NCBI GenBank assembly: GCA_036245805.1
Contig: BTRK01000004.1
Location: 42,992,907-43,056,906 of the forward strand
Direction of reading: 5' to 3'
DNA length: 64,000 nt
Origin: Pristionchus mayeri
Taxonomy: Eukaryota > Nematoda > Chromadorea > Rhabditida > Neodiplogasteridae
The stretch's first letter is position 1, and each line of letters begins with the position of its first letter. Positions 26,347 through 36,604 of the stretch are shown here, piece after piece. The position numbers were made by a program, and so were the translations under genes. The notes beneath the pieces are model-generated. The model saw nothing but the letters and a program-made list of their open reading frames with translations. It was not told the DNA's origin and ran no database searches.

Positions 26347-27693
26347 GAGACCGTCCACGAAAGAACGTAACAACTAAGCAGGGGTCCACGGATGGCTAAA
26401 AATTCGATAATTCTCAAACTTTTTTTCTGAAGTGTGGGTTCCGAGTGCTGATTGACGGCCGCAATGACTAAGGCTAGGGGTCGATTTTGAAAAAGTTACA
26501 GGTACCCCCCATTTTGGAGGTCGAAAAAGTCGATATCAGAATGACAGTTTAGAATGACACGTGAAATAGATTTTCTGGTGTATTTTTACGCGTAGAATAC
26601 GAATTTCGATATCTGAATGCGAGAAAATGCGAAATAAAAAAGTTTAGCTCGAAAAACCACTTTTTCGTCAAAATAATCGAGTATATCGATCTGAAAATGT
26701 CCCAGGTCTCGATACGTTTTTCATAATTTGCGTAAAAACTTATGCATAATGTGAAATTTGCAGAATTTAAAAAAAAAAGACTTGAGATATTGCGATCCAA
26801 ATTATGAAAAATACGTCAAATTGATGAACATGGGTTCGCATGGCCCCGAAAATGTTCGCCCCCTGTAGCCCTACTGGTCTCAAAACAATTCGTCATGTCT
26901 TATACAATCATCTTAATCAACTTTTAGGCGGCAAAGTCATATAGAAAATAAATTTGAAAAAGTCAAAAACTCGAAAAATTCAAAAAATGTCCAAAATTGA
27001 TCTTGGCAAAAATGATGTCAAACCTGCTTTTCATGCTTTTCTCTAACATCAAAATTCGGTTTCTACGTATGGAAAAATGCCGGGAAACCAATTTTTAAAA
27101 AAATGATATTTTTGGCCCTCGAACAGAGGCTGAACATATGAAATTTCATATTTGTGATTTTCTCGCTTTTTCGAAGTAGAAATATGATGGAGATGATTGT
27201 ATAAGACATAGCGAATTGTTTTTAGATCAGTATAGCTACAGGGGGGGCGAAAATTTTCGTGGCCATGCGAACCCATATTCAGCAATTTGACGTATTTTTC
27301 ATACTTTATACATATCTTTTTACGTAGATTCCGAAAATCGTATCAAGAATGTGCACCTCGGAAATTTTCAGATCGATATACTCGATTATTTTGACGAAAA
27401 AGTGGTTTTCGAGCTAAACTTTTTCATTTCGCTTTATCTCGCACTCAGATATCGAAATTCGTATTCTACGCATGAAAATACACCAGAAAATCTATTTCAC
27501 GTGTCATTCTGAGATATCGACTTTTTCGACCTCCAAAATGGGGGGTACCTGTAACTTTTTCAAAATCGACCCCTAGCCTTAGTCATTACGGCCGTCAATC
27601 AGCACTCGGTACTCACACTTCAGAAAAAAAGTTTAGGAATTATCGAATTTTTAGCCATCCGTGGACCTGTTACGTTCTCTCATGGACGGTCTC
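26347..27693. mobile_element. 1.35-kb foldback DNA transposon flanked by TTAA
   Basis: The two halves are reverse complements for about 540 bp from each end. Both termini read GAGACCGTCC inward and sit directly against TTAA (26343-26346 and 27694-27697). The arms share long blocks such as TGGGGGGTACCTGTAAC and, further in, GTATATCGATCTGAAAAT. The centre (about 26930-27150) is AT-rich. No transposase frame is present. TTAA flanks are typical of piggyBac-type targets, but the termini are not classic piggyBac ends and TTAA could belong to the inverted repeat, so class is uncertain. Confidence 0.8.
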
Positions 27694-27697
27694 TTAA

Positions 27698-28584
27698 TTA
27701 TATATTTTATTGAAATTAGTGATTTCTCAGGTTTGCTCCCATCTGCTGCAGTCGATCCATCGAGATTTCGTTTTGAGCGAACATTAGTCGAACGCGCGTT
27801 TGTGGATCCTTACAAAATGTTTGACATTATTTTTTTGATTTTATTGAGAGAAAATGACCGAAACTAGCTGGTTTCCAAAATGACTGAAACATCTTGAAGC
27901 CAACATATTCTCAATAGATCTCGACATAGTTAAATATTTTACACTTATATAGTTGTTCTCTAGAATGACGGATAGTTGGAAAAATCAACAGGGTTCCCTC
28001 TTTCCTATCACTCGGTTAAGAGTGCGCCCTGTCACGCATATTTTTCGGCTTCCTCTCATCTGCTCTAGTTGATACCTTTTTTTAATCGATTTGCGCGATT
28101 CTTCATCGAGCACACATTCTTGGACCAATTCGAGGGAAAGGTTAGTATTTATTCTATAATTTACAGCAACAAGGAGGAAAATTCCCTATGTTTGGTCAGT
28201 TGTAAAGACAGTTGAAAGCATGTTTTCAATAGTTCTACCGTGGTTAATTTAATACCGATATTTTAGTAGTGATATCGTTCTTGCAAACAACTAGCGAACT
28301 GACAACGGGTCTTTCGCTATCTTATCGCATCACTCGATCAATAGTGAGCCTCGCTTGAACTTTCAGCAAGTATGTGATGTGGCAGTTAGGTGCAATTGTG
28401 CACGCTAAAGAAGGGGTAAGACGAAGGGATGCTAGGCAGTCCCACCACGAAGATATTGCGCTCGCAATGGGATGCTGTAGCCAAATTACCCCAAGAACGA
28501 GGCGAAAATTATGTAGAATAAGTGAAACATAAACGAGCTAGCCACAACCCTGCGCTGTCAATGAACTTTGCGCGTATGTAAATA
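27698..28584. other. no gene seen; short degenerate repeats
   Basis: No exon structure. A motif ATCACTCGG(T/A)(C/T)AA-AGTG recurs at 28006 and 28324 and also at 18440 and 26223, suggesting remnants of an old repeat. AT-rich. Confidence 0.35.
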
Positions 28585-28853
28585 TCGTCCCGAATTAAAA
28601 TTCCGCTACGAATGACTCGATGTTTGCGATTGTAACAAACTTTTTGTTACAAAATTTGGTAACACTCAAAACACACTTTCATGGGTCATGTTTGTATTCA
28701 TTCGATGCGTAATCATCGCGTCTTTCGATAAATATCACTTAAAAATTTTAATAATCAATAGTTTAGCCGATATTTATTTTTTTATAAAATAAAATCAGTT
28801 TGTGACTGTCATGGCAACATTTTGCAGCACTTGTGCCCGGCTTGGCCTACGAC

Positions 28854-29139
28854 TTTTTCTTAATCGCGAAATTACCGCGTTTCCCCTCGGTTTTCCATGT
28901 TTATGTTGCAATTTTTACTTGTTTTGTGTTTCAGGGTTCTTCTAAAATTCGAATAGATATTATGCGGAGTAAAAGAAGACCTCTTTCAAGAGGAGGCCAC
29001 TAAAGAATGGTAAGTTAAGTTTTACCCTTCACTTTCCTCTGTTTTTGATCAATGTGTGGCCTTTTTTCTTTCCAATTATTTCTTAAATAATGCCAAAATG
29101 CTGTCAGTTCGTTGTTCAGGCGTCCTCTAGGCGACCAGA
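28854..29139 (+). other. segment unique to the left arm, with a possible exon
   Basis: Missing from the right arm, where CCTACGAC joins directly to CAGAAAACAG. CGAC occurs at both edges here, so the right arm probably lost it by a deletion between 4-bp repeats. Within it, 28935-29009 is bracketed by GTGTTTCAG and GTAAGT and reads SSKIRIDIMRSKRRPLSRGG before a stop. It may be an exon of an element or host gene whose next exon is the Gly-rich segment. Unassigned. Confidence 0.4.
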
Positions 29140-29214
29140 AAACAGTCTTTCATCAGTTCATCGTCAGCAAAATGAGAAGCAGTGGATCAGATAGATAGTG
29201 GGTTATTTTGTAAA

Positions 29215-29528
29215 TATGTGAATATTTCTCTGATTTTGAGTCGTCCTTGAACAATTTTCAGTGGCGGTGGATCCGGGTACAGTAGCGGAGGTCGTAGTGG
29301 CGGAGGCTACGGAGGTTCAGGTTCTTGGCCGATCGCGATGGCTGAGGGAAGACGCTTGCGGTCAGTTTTAATTGCATATTTGTTTCCAATTCGAGTCCTA
29401 GCAATAGTTAAGGATATATTGCTCCTAGTAATTGTACAAGGCTATATTGCTTAGTCCTAGTAATTGTAAATTAGATTTTTGGTCATCAGCTAAAGCATCG
29501 ATAAAACTAAAAACTTTATTCATAGTCC
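29215..29528 (+). repeat. Gly-rich 310-bp module, copy 1
   Basis: A module repeated four times around the palindrome, in alternating orientation. It includes an exon-like segment (29262-29360), preceded by ACAATTTTCAG and followed by GTCAGT, that reads GGGSGYSSGGRSGGGYGGSG. Such Gly/Ser/Tyr-rich sequence resembles RGG or keratin-like low-complexity regions. It ends at TTCATAGTCCTTTGG, where transposase sequence begins. It acts as the inverted repeat of the inner element; a captured host exon is one explanation. Confidence 0.7.
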
Positions 29529-30327
29529 TTTGGAGTGGCTCCCTCCCAGCTGATGCCCCCCCCCCCAAATCATAAGCTGCAATGATAAAGGTAAGAATGA
29601 CAAAGAAGTAGAGGAACGTACACTGGGTGGATGCTTGAAGCGGGGCTTCACTCTGCGGGAGTTATCCCCCTTGAGGATATAGACGTAACGGCCCTTCACT
29701 CCAGATTGAACCATAGATTCGTCAGTGAAGCAATGGGAAGTGAACATCGTTCCCATGTCGAGATGGAGACGGCAGAAAGAATAGCGAGGGGCGCGATTCT
29801 GTAGGCGCACCGAATGGCCGTATCGCAGATTGCCCTTGTGCAGGCCAACCTCCATTCGGATTCGTTTCACCACCGTGACAGTGAGCTGAAATTTCTCAAT
29901 GATAACCTTGTGATTACGGTAGTGCTCATTAAGGTTACGGTAAGTGGTTTATGAGTAATAGATTACGGTAGTTGTGAATAAGGGGCTCACATTCTCATTG
30001 AAGAGCTCGGCGATCTGCTTCGCAAGATCAGATGGCTTCGTCTGCGAGTCCTCCAGATATGCTTCTCGGATGAGGTCGAAGATGGGAATGATATTTTCCT
30101 CATCGACGATAGAGGAGGGCTTGTAGGGCTTTACTTTATCGTAATCCTTGGTGAGAACGTGGCGCACTTGAGATCTTGAGACCTGTGCATCGTCTAATCC
30201 TCAATGAACGAATAGAAAATGGTACCTTCGTCTTGCCTATCGCATGGCATCTCCTCATGATCTCCCCACTAGTGAATCCAGCATCATTCCATGCTACCAC
30301 CTTATCCTTCCAAGTTCTCTCTGACAT
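29528..30327 (-). pseudogene. Tc1/mariner-like transposase, 3'-truncated (left copy)
   Basis: Mirror copy of the transposase at 35138-35937. Exons on the minus strand: 30226-30327, 29991-30182, about 29622-29885 and from 29576 down. It encodes the N-terminal helix-turn-helix region (RTWKDKVVAWNDAGFTSGEI), the linker RYGHSVRL and the first catalytic Asp in FTDESM. It stops at the conserved WGG block, where the sequence passes into the Gly-rich module after a run of C. The second and third acidic residues of the DDE triad are absent, so it cannot catalyse transposition alone. The start is the ATG after a short 5' region shared with the divergent companion gene. Confidence 0.8.
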
Positions 30328-30526
30328 CCTGAAACGATCAATAACACAAAATATTTGATGGAAATTAAACTATTATGTGAATAAAGCACTTCTATCTCGG
30401 TATTTCAAGTGATTTTTTCATCTGATGAAATGCACCTTCACCTGTCTCGAGCTCACTCAGTCGTCTCTTCACCTATTCTGTGTTCATGTATTGTCTCTCG
30501 TTATTGTATGCTCCTTTATTTCCAGG
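30328..30526. promoter_or_regulatory. divergent intergenic region of the palindromic element (left)
   Basis: This 199-bp gap separates the transposase ATG (30327, minus strand) from the companion-gene ATG (30527, plus strand). Any promoters for both genes must lie here or overlap it. No defined motif is recognised. The companion start is preceded by TATTTCCAG, so its 5' untranslated region may be spliced or trans-spliced. Confidence 0.4.
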
Positions 30527-32203
30527 ATGTACTACTGCCTCCTTAAAGTTGGAGACGACTACGTCGTGTGTGATCGACAGGAGATCAAGGGACCGGAGCT
30601 GGCATGGGGACCTGTCCAAGTGAAGAAAGAGAAGACATTGGTGGCTGCCACTTACGTCAATGGAGGGAATAAGAGAGAGATGGAGGGAGAGAAGAAGAGA
30701 TATGAAGAGGGACTGTTGAATCCTCCTCGTAAGATACAACCTCTCGTGAGTCAACTTCGATAGTCATTTCCGATCTCACTCAGAATGATTGACCTTGATC
30801 TTTTGAGTTCTCTATCGGTAAAGCGTGTGATGAGAGTGGAGAGGATGAGGAGATGGAGGAGGATGGAGAGCAGCCTCTCTCTAAGCGTCCGACTCGGGCT
30901 GCTGCAATGCGCCCCATCAAGAGGGAGCCCTCTCCTTCCCCTACTGGGAAGAGAAAGAGTGCAGCAGCAAGGGCGATTTCTCTTCCTCCGACGGGACTCC
31001 CTCTCTCTGCCAAGCCTCCCAAGAGTGCATCTCCCGCTGGCTCTCCTACTGTACCCACGCCCTCGCCTACCGTACCCACCTGCTCTACCGTACTCTCTAC
31101 TACTCCTTCCCCTCCAGGGATGCTTATGATATCTTCTTTTTTATCATTTGGACAATAAGAATAGATCACTACATAGGCACGGTGACCCTCGATATGATCT
31201 TCGCCAAGATTTGTGAGGTGCACACTGATGTGCAGAAGTTGGCGGTGCGAGTGGAGCGTGTGGAGAAGAAGCAGCGGGATATCGTGAATGACACCGTCGG
31301 CATTCGCCATGAGGTTAGGATTCTAAATTATCCTTCAGAATTGACGGAAAAACGTTTTCAGACTAAGGAAGTGGTGGAGAGCTCGAAGAGGGCTGAAGAT
31401 AAGATGGAAGCACTAATTTCGGTAGTGCAGGTACTCAGGGAGAGACTGCCCCCTCCCTCAAAAAGTCAGTCATATTAAGCATAATTTCGTTCGAGTACAA
31501 ATGTCTAGGAGTGAAGTACGGTATCTACGAGGGACTCACGGAGGAGAGGGTCGATGCTCTCGACGACGAGGACGACAATTGCCTCGTGTTCGCTGGCAAC
31601 CTCGATCGGCTCCTCTTCAAGAAGTCTCCTCTGCCCCATCAACAGAGAGACCAGGACAAGGTCAAATGGCTGATCGAGGTGAGGGGGTTACAATACATAC
31701 TATAGATAGTGATAAAAATAAGGGTAATTACTCTTGGTTATCAGGTGGTCACTCATCGTCGATGCCAAGGACCTGGAAGGGAGAAGAGACGCATGAAGAC
31801 CCAGATCCCCCAGAGGATCAATGTGAATGCCAAGCGAGTGGCTGATCGACTGGAGAGAAGAGAGGAGGAGAGAATGAACGAGCTGTTCCACTCTCAATCT
31901 AGGAATAGGCCCTCCCCCTATACTCCTCCCACTCTCATCTCAAAAACTCGAATTGCCTCTCGCACTGTCCTCGCTAACCCTTCAATGTCGACCACCCCTT
32001 CTCAGAAACAGTTCATTAGACCTCATACCCCTTCCCTTTCCTCCGTGACTCCCTCTCAATATCGATTGGCTATGAGACAACAGTCCACTCCCAATTACAC
32101 TATCCCCTTCCAGTCTCGAGTGAGATCGATCAGTCCCTTCGACTTTGAGGAAACCCCCTCCTCCTCCTACTATAACGAATATATTCACGAAGCGTTCATC
32201 TAG
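30527..32203 (+). CDS. transposon companion protein: N-terminal small domain, coiled coil, BEN-like C-terminus (left copy)
   Basis: Six exons: 30527-30745, from 30808 (3' end unresolved, about 31100), 31177-31313, 31362-31464, 31509-31678 and 31745-32203. Phases agree except at the unresolved donor. Residues 1-73 form a small module (YYCLLKVGDDYVVCDRQEIK). Next come an acidic then Ser/Pro/Lys-rich stretch with KREPSPSPTGKRKS (likely nuclear signal) and a coiled coil (VQKLAVRVERVEKKQRDIV). Then comes a globular block (GNLDRLLFKK, DQDKVKW, INVNAKRVADRL) resembling the BEN DNA-binding domain, and a Ser/Thr/Pro-rich tail. The order matches the gene at 57447-59360, which also has an intron just after the DKVKW block. 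BEN assignment is by pattern and is tentative. Function in transposition (DNA binding, targeting or repression) is inference. Confidence 0.7.
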
Positions 32204-32397
32204 ACATTTCTGTTGTTATTGGTCCAAGTTCCAACATTCTATGTTATGAGTTCAGAATAATAAACATTGTTCTCTATTAAATAATCTTTTACTAGGAAAC
32301 ATTACAATTAAACGAGCAAAAAATACAAGCCTTAAATCTGGACGAAGTCGCTGGGCCGAACGAGGGGAAACTGAAAAATGCATGATTATAGAATCCA

Positions 32398-32712
32398 AAG
32401 GACTATGAATAAAGTTTTTAGTTTTATCGATGCCTTAGCTGATGACCAAAAATCTAATTTACAATTACTAGGACTAAGCAATATAGCCTTGTACAATTAC
32501 TAGGAGCAATATATCCTTAACTATTGCTAGGACTCGAATTGGAAACAAATATGCAATTAAAACTGACCGCAAGCGTCTTCCCTCAGCCATCGCGATCGGC
32601 CAAGAACCTGAACCTCCGTAGCCTCCGCCACTACGACCTCCGCTACTGTACCCGGATCCACCGCCACTGAAAATTGTTCAAGGACGACTCAAAATCAGAG
32701 AAATATATATTA
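32398..32712 (-). repeat. Gly-rich 310-bp module, copy 2
   Basis: Inverted copy of 29215-29528 at the inner edge of the left arm. It shares GATGCCTTAGCT with copy 3, while copies 1 and 4 have GATGCTTTAGCT, exactly the pairing expected for a palindrome. Confidence 0.85.
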
Positions 32713-32752
32713 GAAATATATATTTGAAATATATATATATGAAATATATATA
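32713..32752. repeat. AT-rich palindrome centre
   Basis: About 40 bp made almost entirely of ATATAT and GAAATAT blocks joins the two arms. It is the likely loop of a foldback or the site where an end was joined or copied. Confidence 0.85.
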
Positions 32753-33067
32753 TAATATATATTTCTCTGATTTTGAGTCGTCCTTGAACAATTTTCAGTG
32801 GCGGTGGATCCGGGTACAGTAGCGGAGGTCGTAGTGGCGGAGGCTACGGAGGTTCAGGTTCTTGGCCGATCGCGATGGCTGAGGGAAGACGCTTGCGGTC
32901 AGTTTTAATTGCATATTTGTTTCCAATTCGAGTCCTAGCAATAGTTAAGGATATATTGCTCCTAGTAATTGTACAAGGCTATATTGCTTAGTCCTAGTAA
33001 TTGTAAATTAGATTTTTGGTCATCAGCTAAGGCATCGATAAAACTAAAAACTTTATTCATAGTCCTT
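32753..33067 (+). repeat. Gly-rich 310-bp module, copy 3
   Basis: Direct-orientation copy at the inner edge of the right arm, running from the AT-rich centre to TTCATAGTCCTTTGG. Confidence 0.85.
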
Positions 33068-33261
33068 TGGATTCTATAATCATGCATTTTTCAGTTTCCC
33101 CTCGTTCGGCCCAGCGACTTCGTCCAGATTTAAGGCTTGTATTTTTTGCTCGTTTAATTGTAATGTTTCCTAGTAAAAGATTATTTAATAGAGAACAATG
33201 TTTATTATTCTGAACTCATAACATAGAATGTTGGAACTTGGACCAATAACAACAGAAATGT

Positions 33262-34938
33262 CTAGATGAACGCTTCGTGAATATATTCGTTATAGTAGGA
33301 GGAGGAGGGGGTTTCCTCAAAGTCGAAGGGACTGATCGATCTCACTCGAGACTGGAAGGGGATAGTGTAATTGGGAGTGGACTGTTGTCTCATAGCCAAT
33401 CGATATTGAGAGGGAGTCACGGAGGAAAGGGAAGGGGTATGAGGTCTAATGAACTGTTTCTGAGAAGGGGTGGTCGACATTGAAGGGTTAGCGAGGACAG
33501 TGCGAGAGGCAATTCGAGTTTTTGAGATGAGAGTGGGAGGAGTATAGGGGGAGGGCCTATTCCTAGATTGAGAGTGGAACAGCTCGTTCATTCTCTCCTC
33601 CTCTCTTCTCTCCAGTCGATCAGCCACTCGCTTGGCATTCACATTGATCCTCTGGGGGATCTGGGTCTTCATGCGTCTCTTCTCCCTTCCAGGTCCTTGG
33701 CATCGACGATGAGTGACCACCTGATAACCAAGAGTAATTACCCTTATTTTTATCACTATCTATAGTATGTATTGTAACCCCCTCACCTCGATCAGCCATT
33801 TGACCTTGTCCTGGTCTCTCTGTTGATGGGGCAGAGGAGACTTCTTGAAGAGGAGCCGATCGAGGTTGCCAGCGAACACGAGGCAATTGTCGTCCTCGTC
33901 GTCGAGAGCATCGACCCTCTCCTCCGTGAGTCCCTCGTAGATACCGTACTTCACTCCTAGACATTTGTACTCGAACGAAATTATGCTTAATATGACTGAC
34001 TTTTTGAAGGAGGGGGCAGTCTCTCCCTGAGTACCTGCACTACCGAAATTAGTGCTTCCATCTTATCTTCAGCCCTCTTCGAGCTCTCCACCACTTCCTT
34101 AGTCTGAAAACGTTTTTCCGTCAATTCTGAAGGATAATTTAGAATCCTAACCTCATGGCGAATGCCGACGGTGTCATTCACGATATCCCGCTGCTTCTTC
34201 TCCACACGCTCCACTCGCACCGCCAACTTCTGCACATCAGTGTGCACCTCACAAATCTTGGCGAAGATCATATCGAGGGTCACCGTGCCTATGTAGTGAT
34301 CTATTCTTATTGTCCAAATGATAAAAAAGAAGATATCATAAGCATCCCTGGAGGGGAAGGAGTAGTAGAGAGTACGGTAGAGCAGGTGGGTACGGTAGGC
34401 GAGGGCGTGGGTACAGTAGGAGAGCCAGCGGGAGATGCACTCTTGGGAGGCTTGGCAGAGAGAGGGAGTCCCGTCGGAGGAAGAGAAATCGCCCTTGCTG
34501 CTGCACTCTTTCTCTTCCCAGTAGGGGAAGGAGAGGGCTCCCTCTTGATGGGGCGCATTGCAGCAGCCCGAGTCGGACGCTTAGAGAGAGGCTGCTCTCC
34601 ATCCTCCTCCATCTCCTCATCCTCTCCACTCTCATCACACGCTTTACCGATAGAGAACTCAAAAGATCAAGGTCAATCATTCTGAGTGAGATCGGAAATG
34701 ACTATCGAAGTTGACTCACGAGAGGTTGTATCTTACGAGGAGGATTCAACAGTCCCTCTTCATATCTCTTCTTCTCTCCCTCCATCTCTCTCTTATTCCC
34801 TCCATTGACGTAAGTGGCAGCCACCAATGTCTTCTCTTTCTTCACTTGGACAGGTCCCCATGCCAGCTCCGGTCCCTTGATCTCCTGTCGATCACACACG
34901 ACGTAGTCGTCTCCAACTTTAAGGAGGCAGTAGTACAT
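33262..34938 (-). CDS. transposon companion protein with BEN-like C-terminus (right copy)
   Basis: Mirror image of 30527-32203. The ATG is at 34938, the first exon is 34720-34938 and the stop is at 33262. Every open segment listed for the left copy is present with identical translation, so both copies appear equally intact. Its transcription points toward the palindrome centre, so transcripts of the two copies converge and could anneal into double-stranded RNA. Confidence 0.7.
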
Positions 34939-35137
34939 CCTGGAAATAAAGGAGCATACAATAACGAGAGACAATACATGAACACAGAATAGGTGAAGAG
35001 ACGACTGAGTGAGCTCGAGACAGGTGAAGGTGCATTTCATCAGATGAAAAAATCACTTGAAATACCGAGATAGAAGTGCTTTATTCACATAATAGTTTAA
35101 TTTCCATCAAATATTTTGTGTTATTGATCGTTTCAGG

Positions 35138-35937
35138 ATGTCAGAGAGAACTTGGAAGGATAAGGTGGTAGCATGGAATGATGCTGGATTCACTAGTGGG
35201 GAGATCATGAGGAGATGCCATGCGATAGGCAAGACGAAGGTACCATTTTCTATTCGTTCATTGAGGATTAGACGATGCACAGGTCTCAAGATCTCAAGTG
35301 CGCCACGTTCTCACCAAGGATTACGATAAAGTAAAGCCCTACAAGCCCTCCTCTATCGTCGATGAGGAAAATATCATTCCCATCTTCGACCTCATCCGAG
35401 AAGCATATCTGGAGGACTCGCAGACGAAGCCATCTGATCTTGCGAAGCAGATCGCCGAGCTCTTCAATGAGAATGTGAGCCCCTTATTCACAACTACCGT
35501 AATCTATTACTCATAAACCACTTACCGTAACCTTAATGAGCACTACCGTAATCACAAGGTTATCATTGAGAAATTTCAGCTCACTGTCACGGTGGTGAAA
35601 CGAATCCGAATGGAGGTTGGCCTGCACAAGGGCAATCTGCGATACGGCCATTCGGTGCGCCTACAGAATCGCGCCCCTCGCTATTCTTTCTGCCGTCTCC
35701 ATCTCGACATGGGAACGATGTTCACTTCCCATTGCTTCACTGACGAATCTATGGTTCAATCTGGAGTGAAGGGCCGTTACGTCTATATCCTCAAGGGGGA
35801 TAACTCCCGCAGAGTGAAGCCCCGCTTCAAGCATCCACCCAGTGTACGTTCCTCTACTTCTTTGTCATTCTTACCTTTATCATTGCAGCTTATGATTTGG
35901 GGGGGGGGGGGGGCATCAGCTGGGAGGGAGCCACTCC
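35138..35937 (+). pseudogene. Tc1/mariner-like transposase, 3'-truncated (right copy)
   Basis: Exons: 35138-35239, 35283-35474, 35580-35843 and from 35889, all in phase (34, 64 and 88 codons, then about 16). The 88-codon third exon has the same length as exon 3 of the intact transposase at 56677-56940, with shared RYGHSVRL and FTDESM motifs. After LMIWGG the reading enters a run of G (35899-35914, longer than the C run in the left copy), continues GISWEGATP-like in another frame, then meets the Gly-rich module. The catalytic residues that normally follow (the D of QDNAP and the E of SPDLNP-x-E) are missing. Tc1-type assignment is secure; activity is not expected. Confidence 0.82.
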
Positions 35938-36250
35938 AAAGGACTATGAATAAAGTTTTTAGTTTTATCGATGCTTTAGCTGATGACCAAAAATCTAATT
36001 TACAATTACTAGGACTAAGCAATATAGCCTTGTACAATTACTAGGAGCAATATATCCTTAACTATTGCTAGGACTCGAATTGGAAACAAATATGCAATTA
36101 AAACTGACCGCAAGCGTCTTCCCTCAGCCATCGCGATCGGCCAAGAACCTGAACCTCCGTAGCCTCCGCCACTACGACCTCCGCTACTGTACCCGGATCC
36201 ACCGCCACTGAAAATTGTTCAAGGACGACTCAAAATCAGAGAAATATTCA
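35937..36250 (-). repeat. Gly-rich 310-bp module, copy 4
   Basis: Outer copy in the right arm, inverted relative to copy 1, joined to the truncated transposase at CCACTCCAAAGGACTATG. Confidence 0.85.
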
Positions 36251-36604
36251 CATATTTACAAAATAACCCACTATCTATCTGATCCACTGCTTCTCATTTT
36301 GCTGACGATGAACTGATGAAAGACTGTTTTCTGGTCGTAGGCCAAGCCGGGCACAAGTGCTGCAAAATGTTGCCATGACAGTCACAAACTGATTTTATTT
36401 TATAAAAAAATAAATATCAGCTAAACTATTGATTTTTAAATTTTTTGTGTGATATTTAGCGAAAGACGCGATGATTACGCATCGAATGAATACAAACATG
36501 ACCCATGAAAGTGTGTTTTGAGTGTTACCAAATTTTGAAACAAAAAGTTTGTTACAATCGCAAACATCGAGTCATTCGTAGCGGAATTTTAATTCGGGAC
36601 GATA

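Larger units (their letters stand above)
18848..26630 (+). repeat. tandem duplication, copy 2 (7783 bp)
   Basis: Same unit as 11065-18847. Differences I found: GCTCTT versus GCACTT (a synonymous Ala codon in RING exon 4, near 19037), CTGATAAAAC versus CTGCTAAAAC (near 24710) and GATTTTTTG versus GATTGTTTG (near 24953). The near-identity implies a very recent duplication or recent gene conversion. Confidence 0.93.
28585..32731 (+). repeat. left arm of the 8-kb palindrome
   Basis: Reverse complement of 32734-36602 apart from a 286-bp segment present only here (28854-29139) and a few small differences. Position pairs sum to about 65465, so the symmetry axis is near 32732. The outer end starts TCGTCCCGAATTAAAATTCC directly after TA (28583-28584). 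The arm contains an outer terminal repeat, a Gly-rich module, a truncated transposase and a companion gene. Confidence 0.93.
32734..36602 (-). repeat. right arm of the 8-kb palindrome
   Basis: Reverse complement of the left arm. It ends GGAATTTTAATTCGGGACGA followed by TA (36603-36604), so the whole 8.0-kb structure is flanked by TA as expected of a Tc1/mariner insertion. It lacks the 286-bp segment at 28854-29139. Arms this long and this alike imply recent formation or ongoing gene conversion. Confidence 0.93.

Noticed and set aside
31700..34283. Numerous overlapping open frames on the opposite strand of the companion genes
   Set aside because: They are antisense shadows of the coding exons and have no splice logic of their own.
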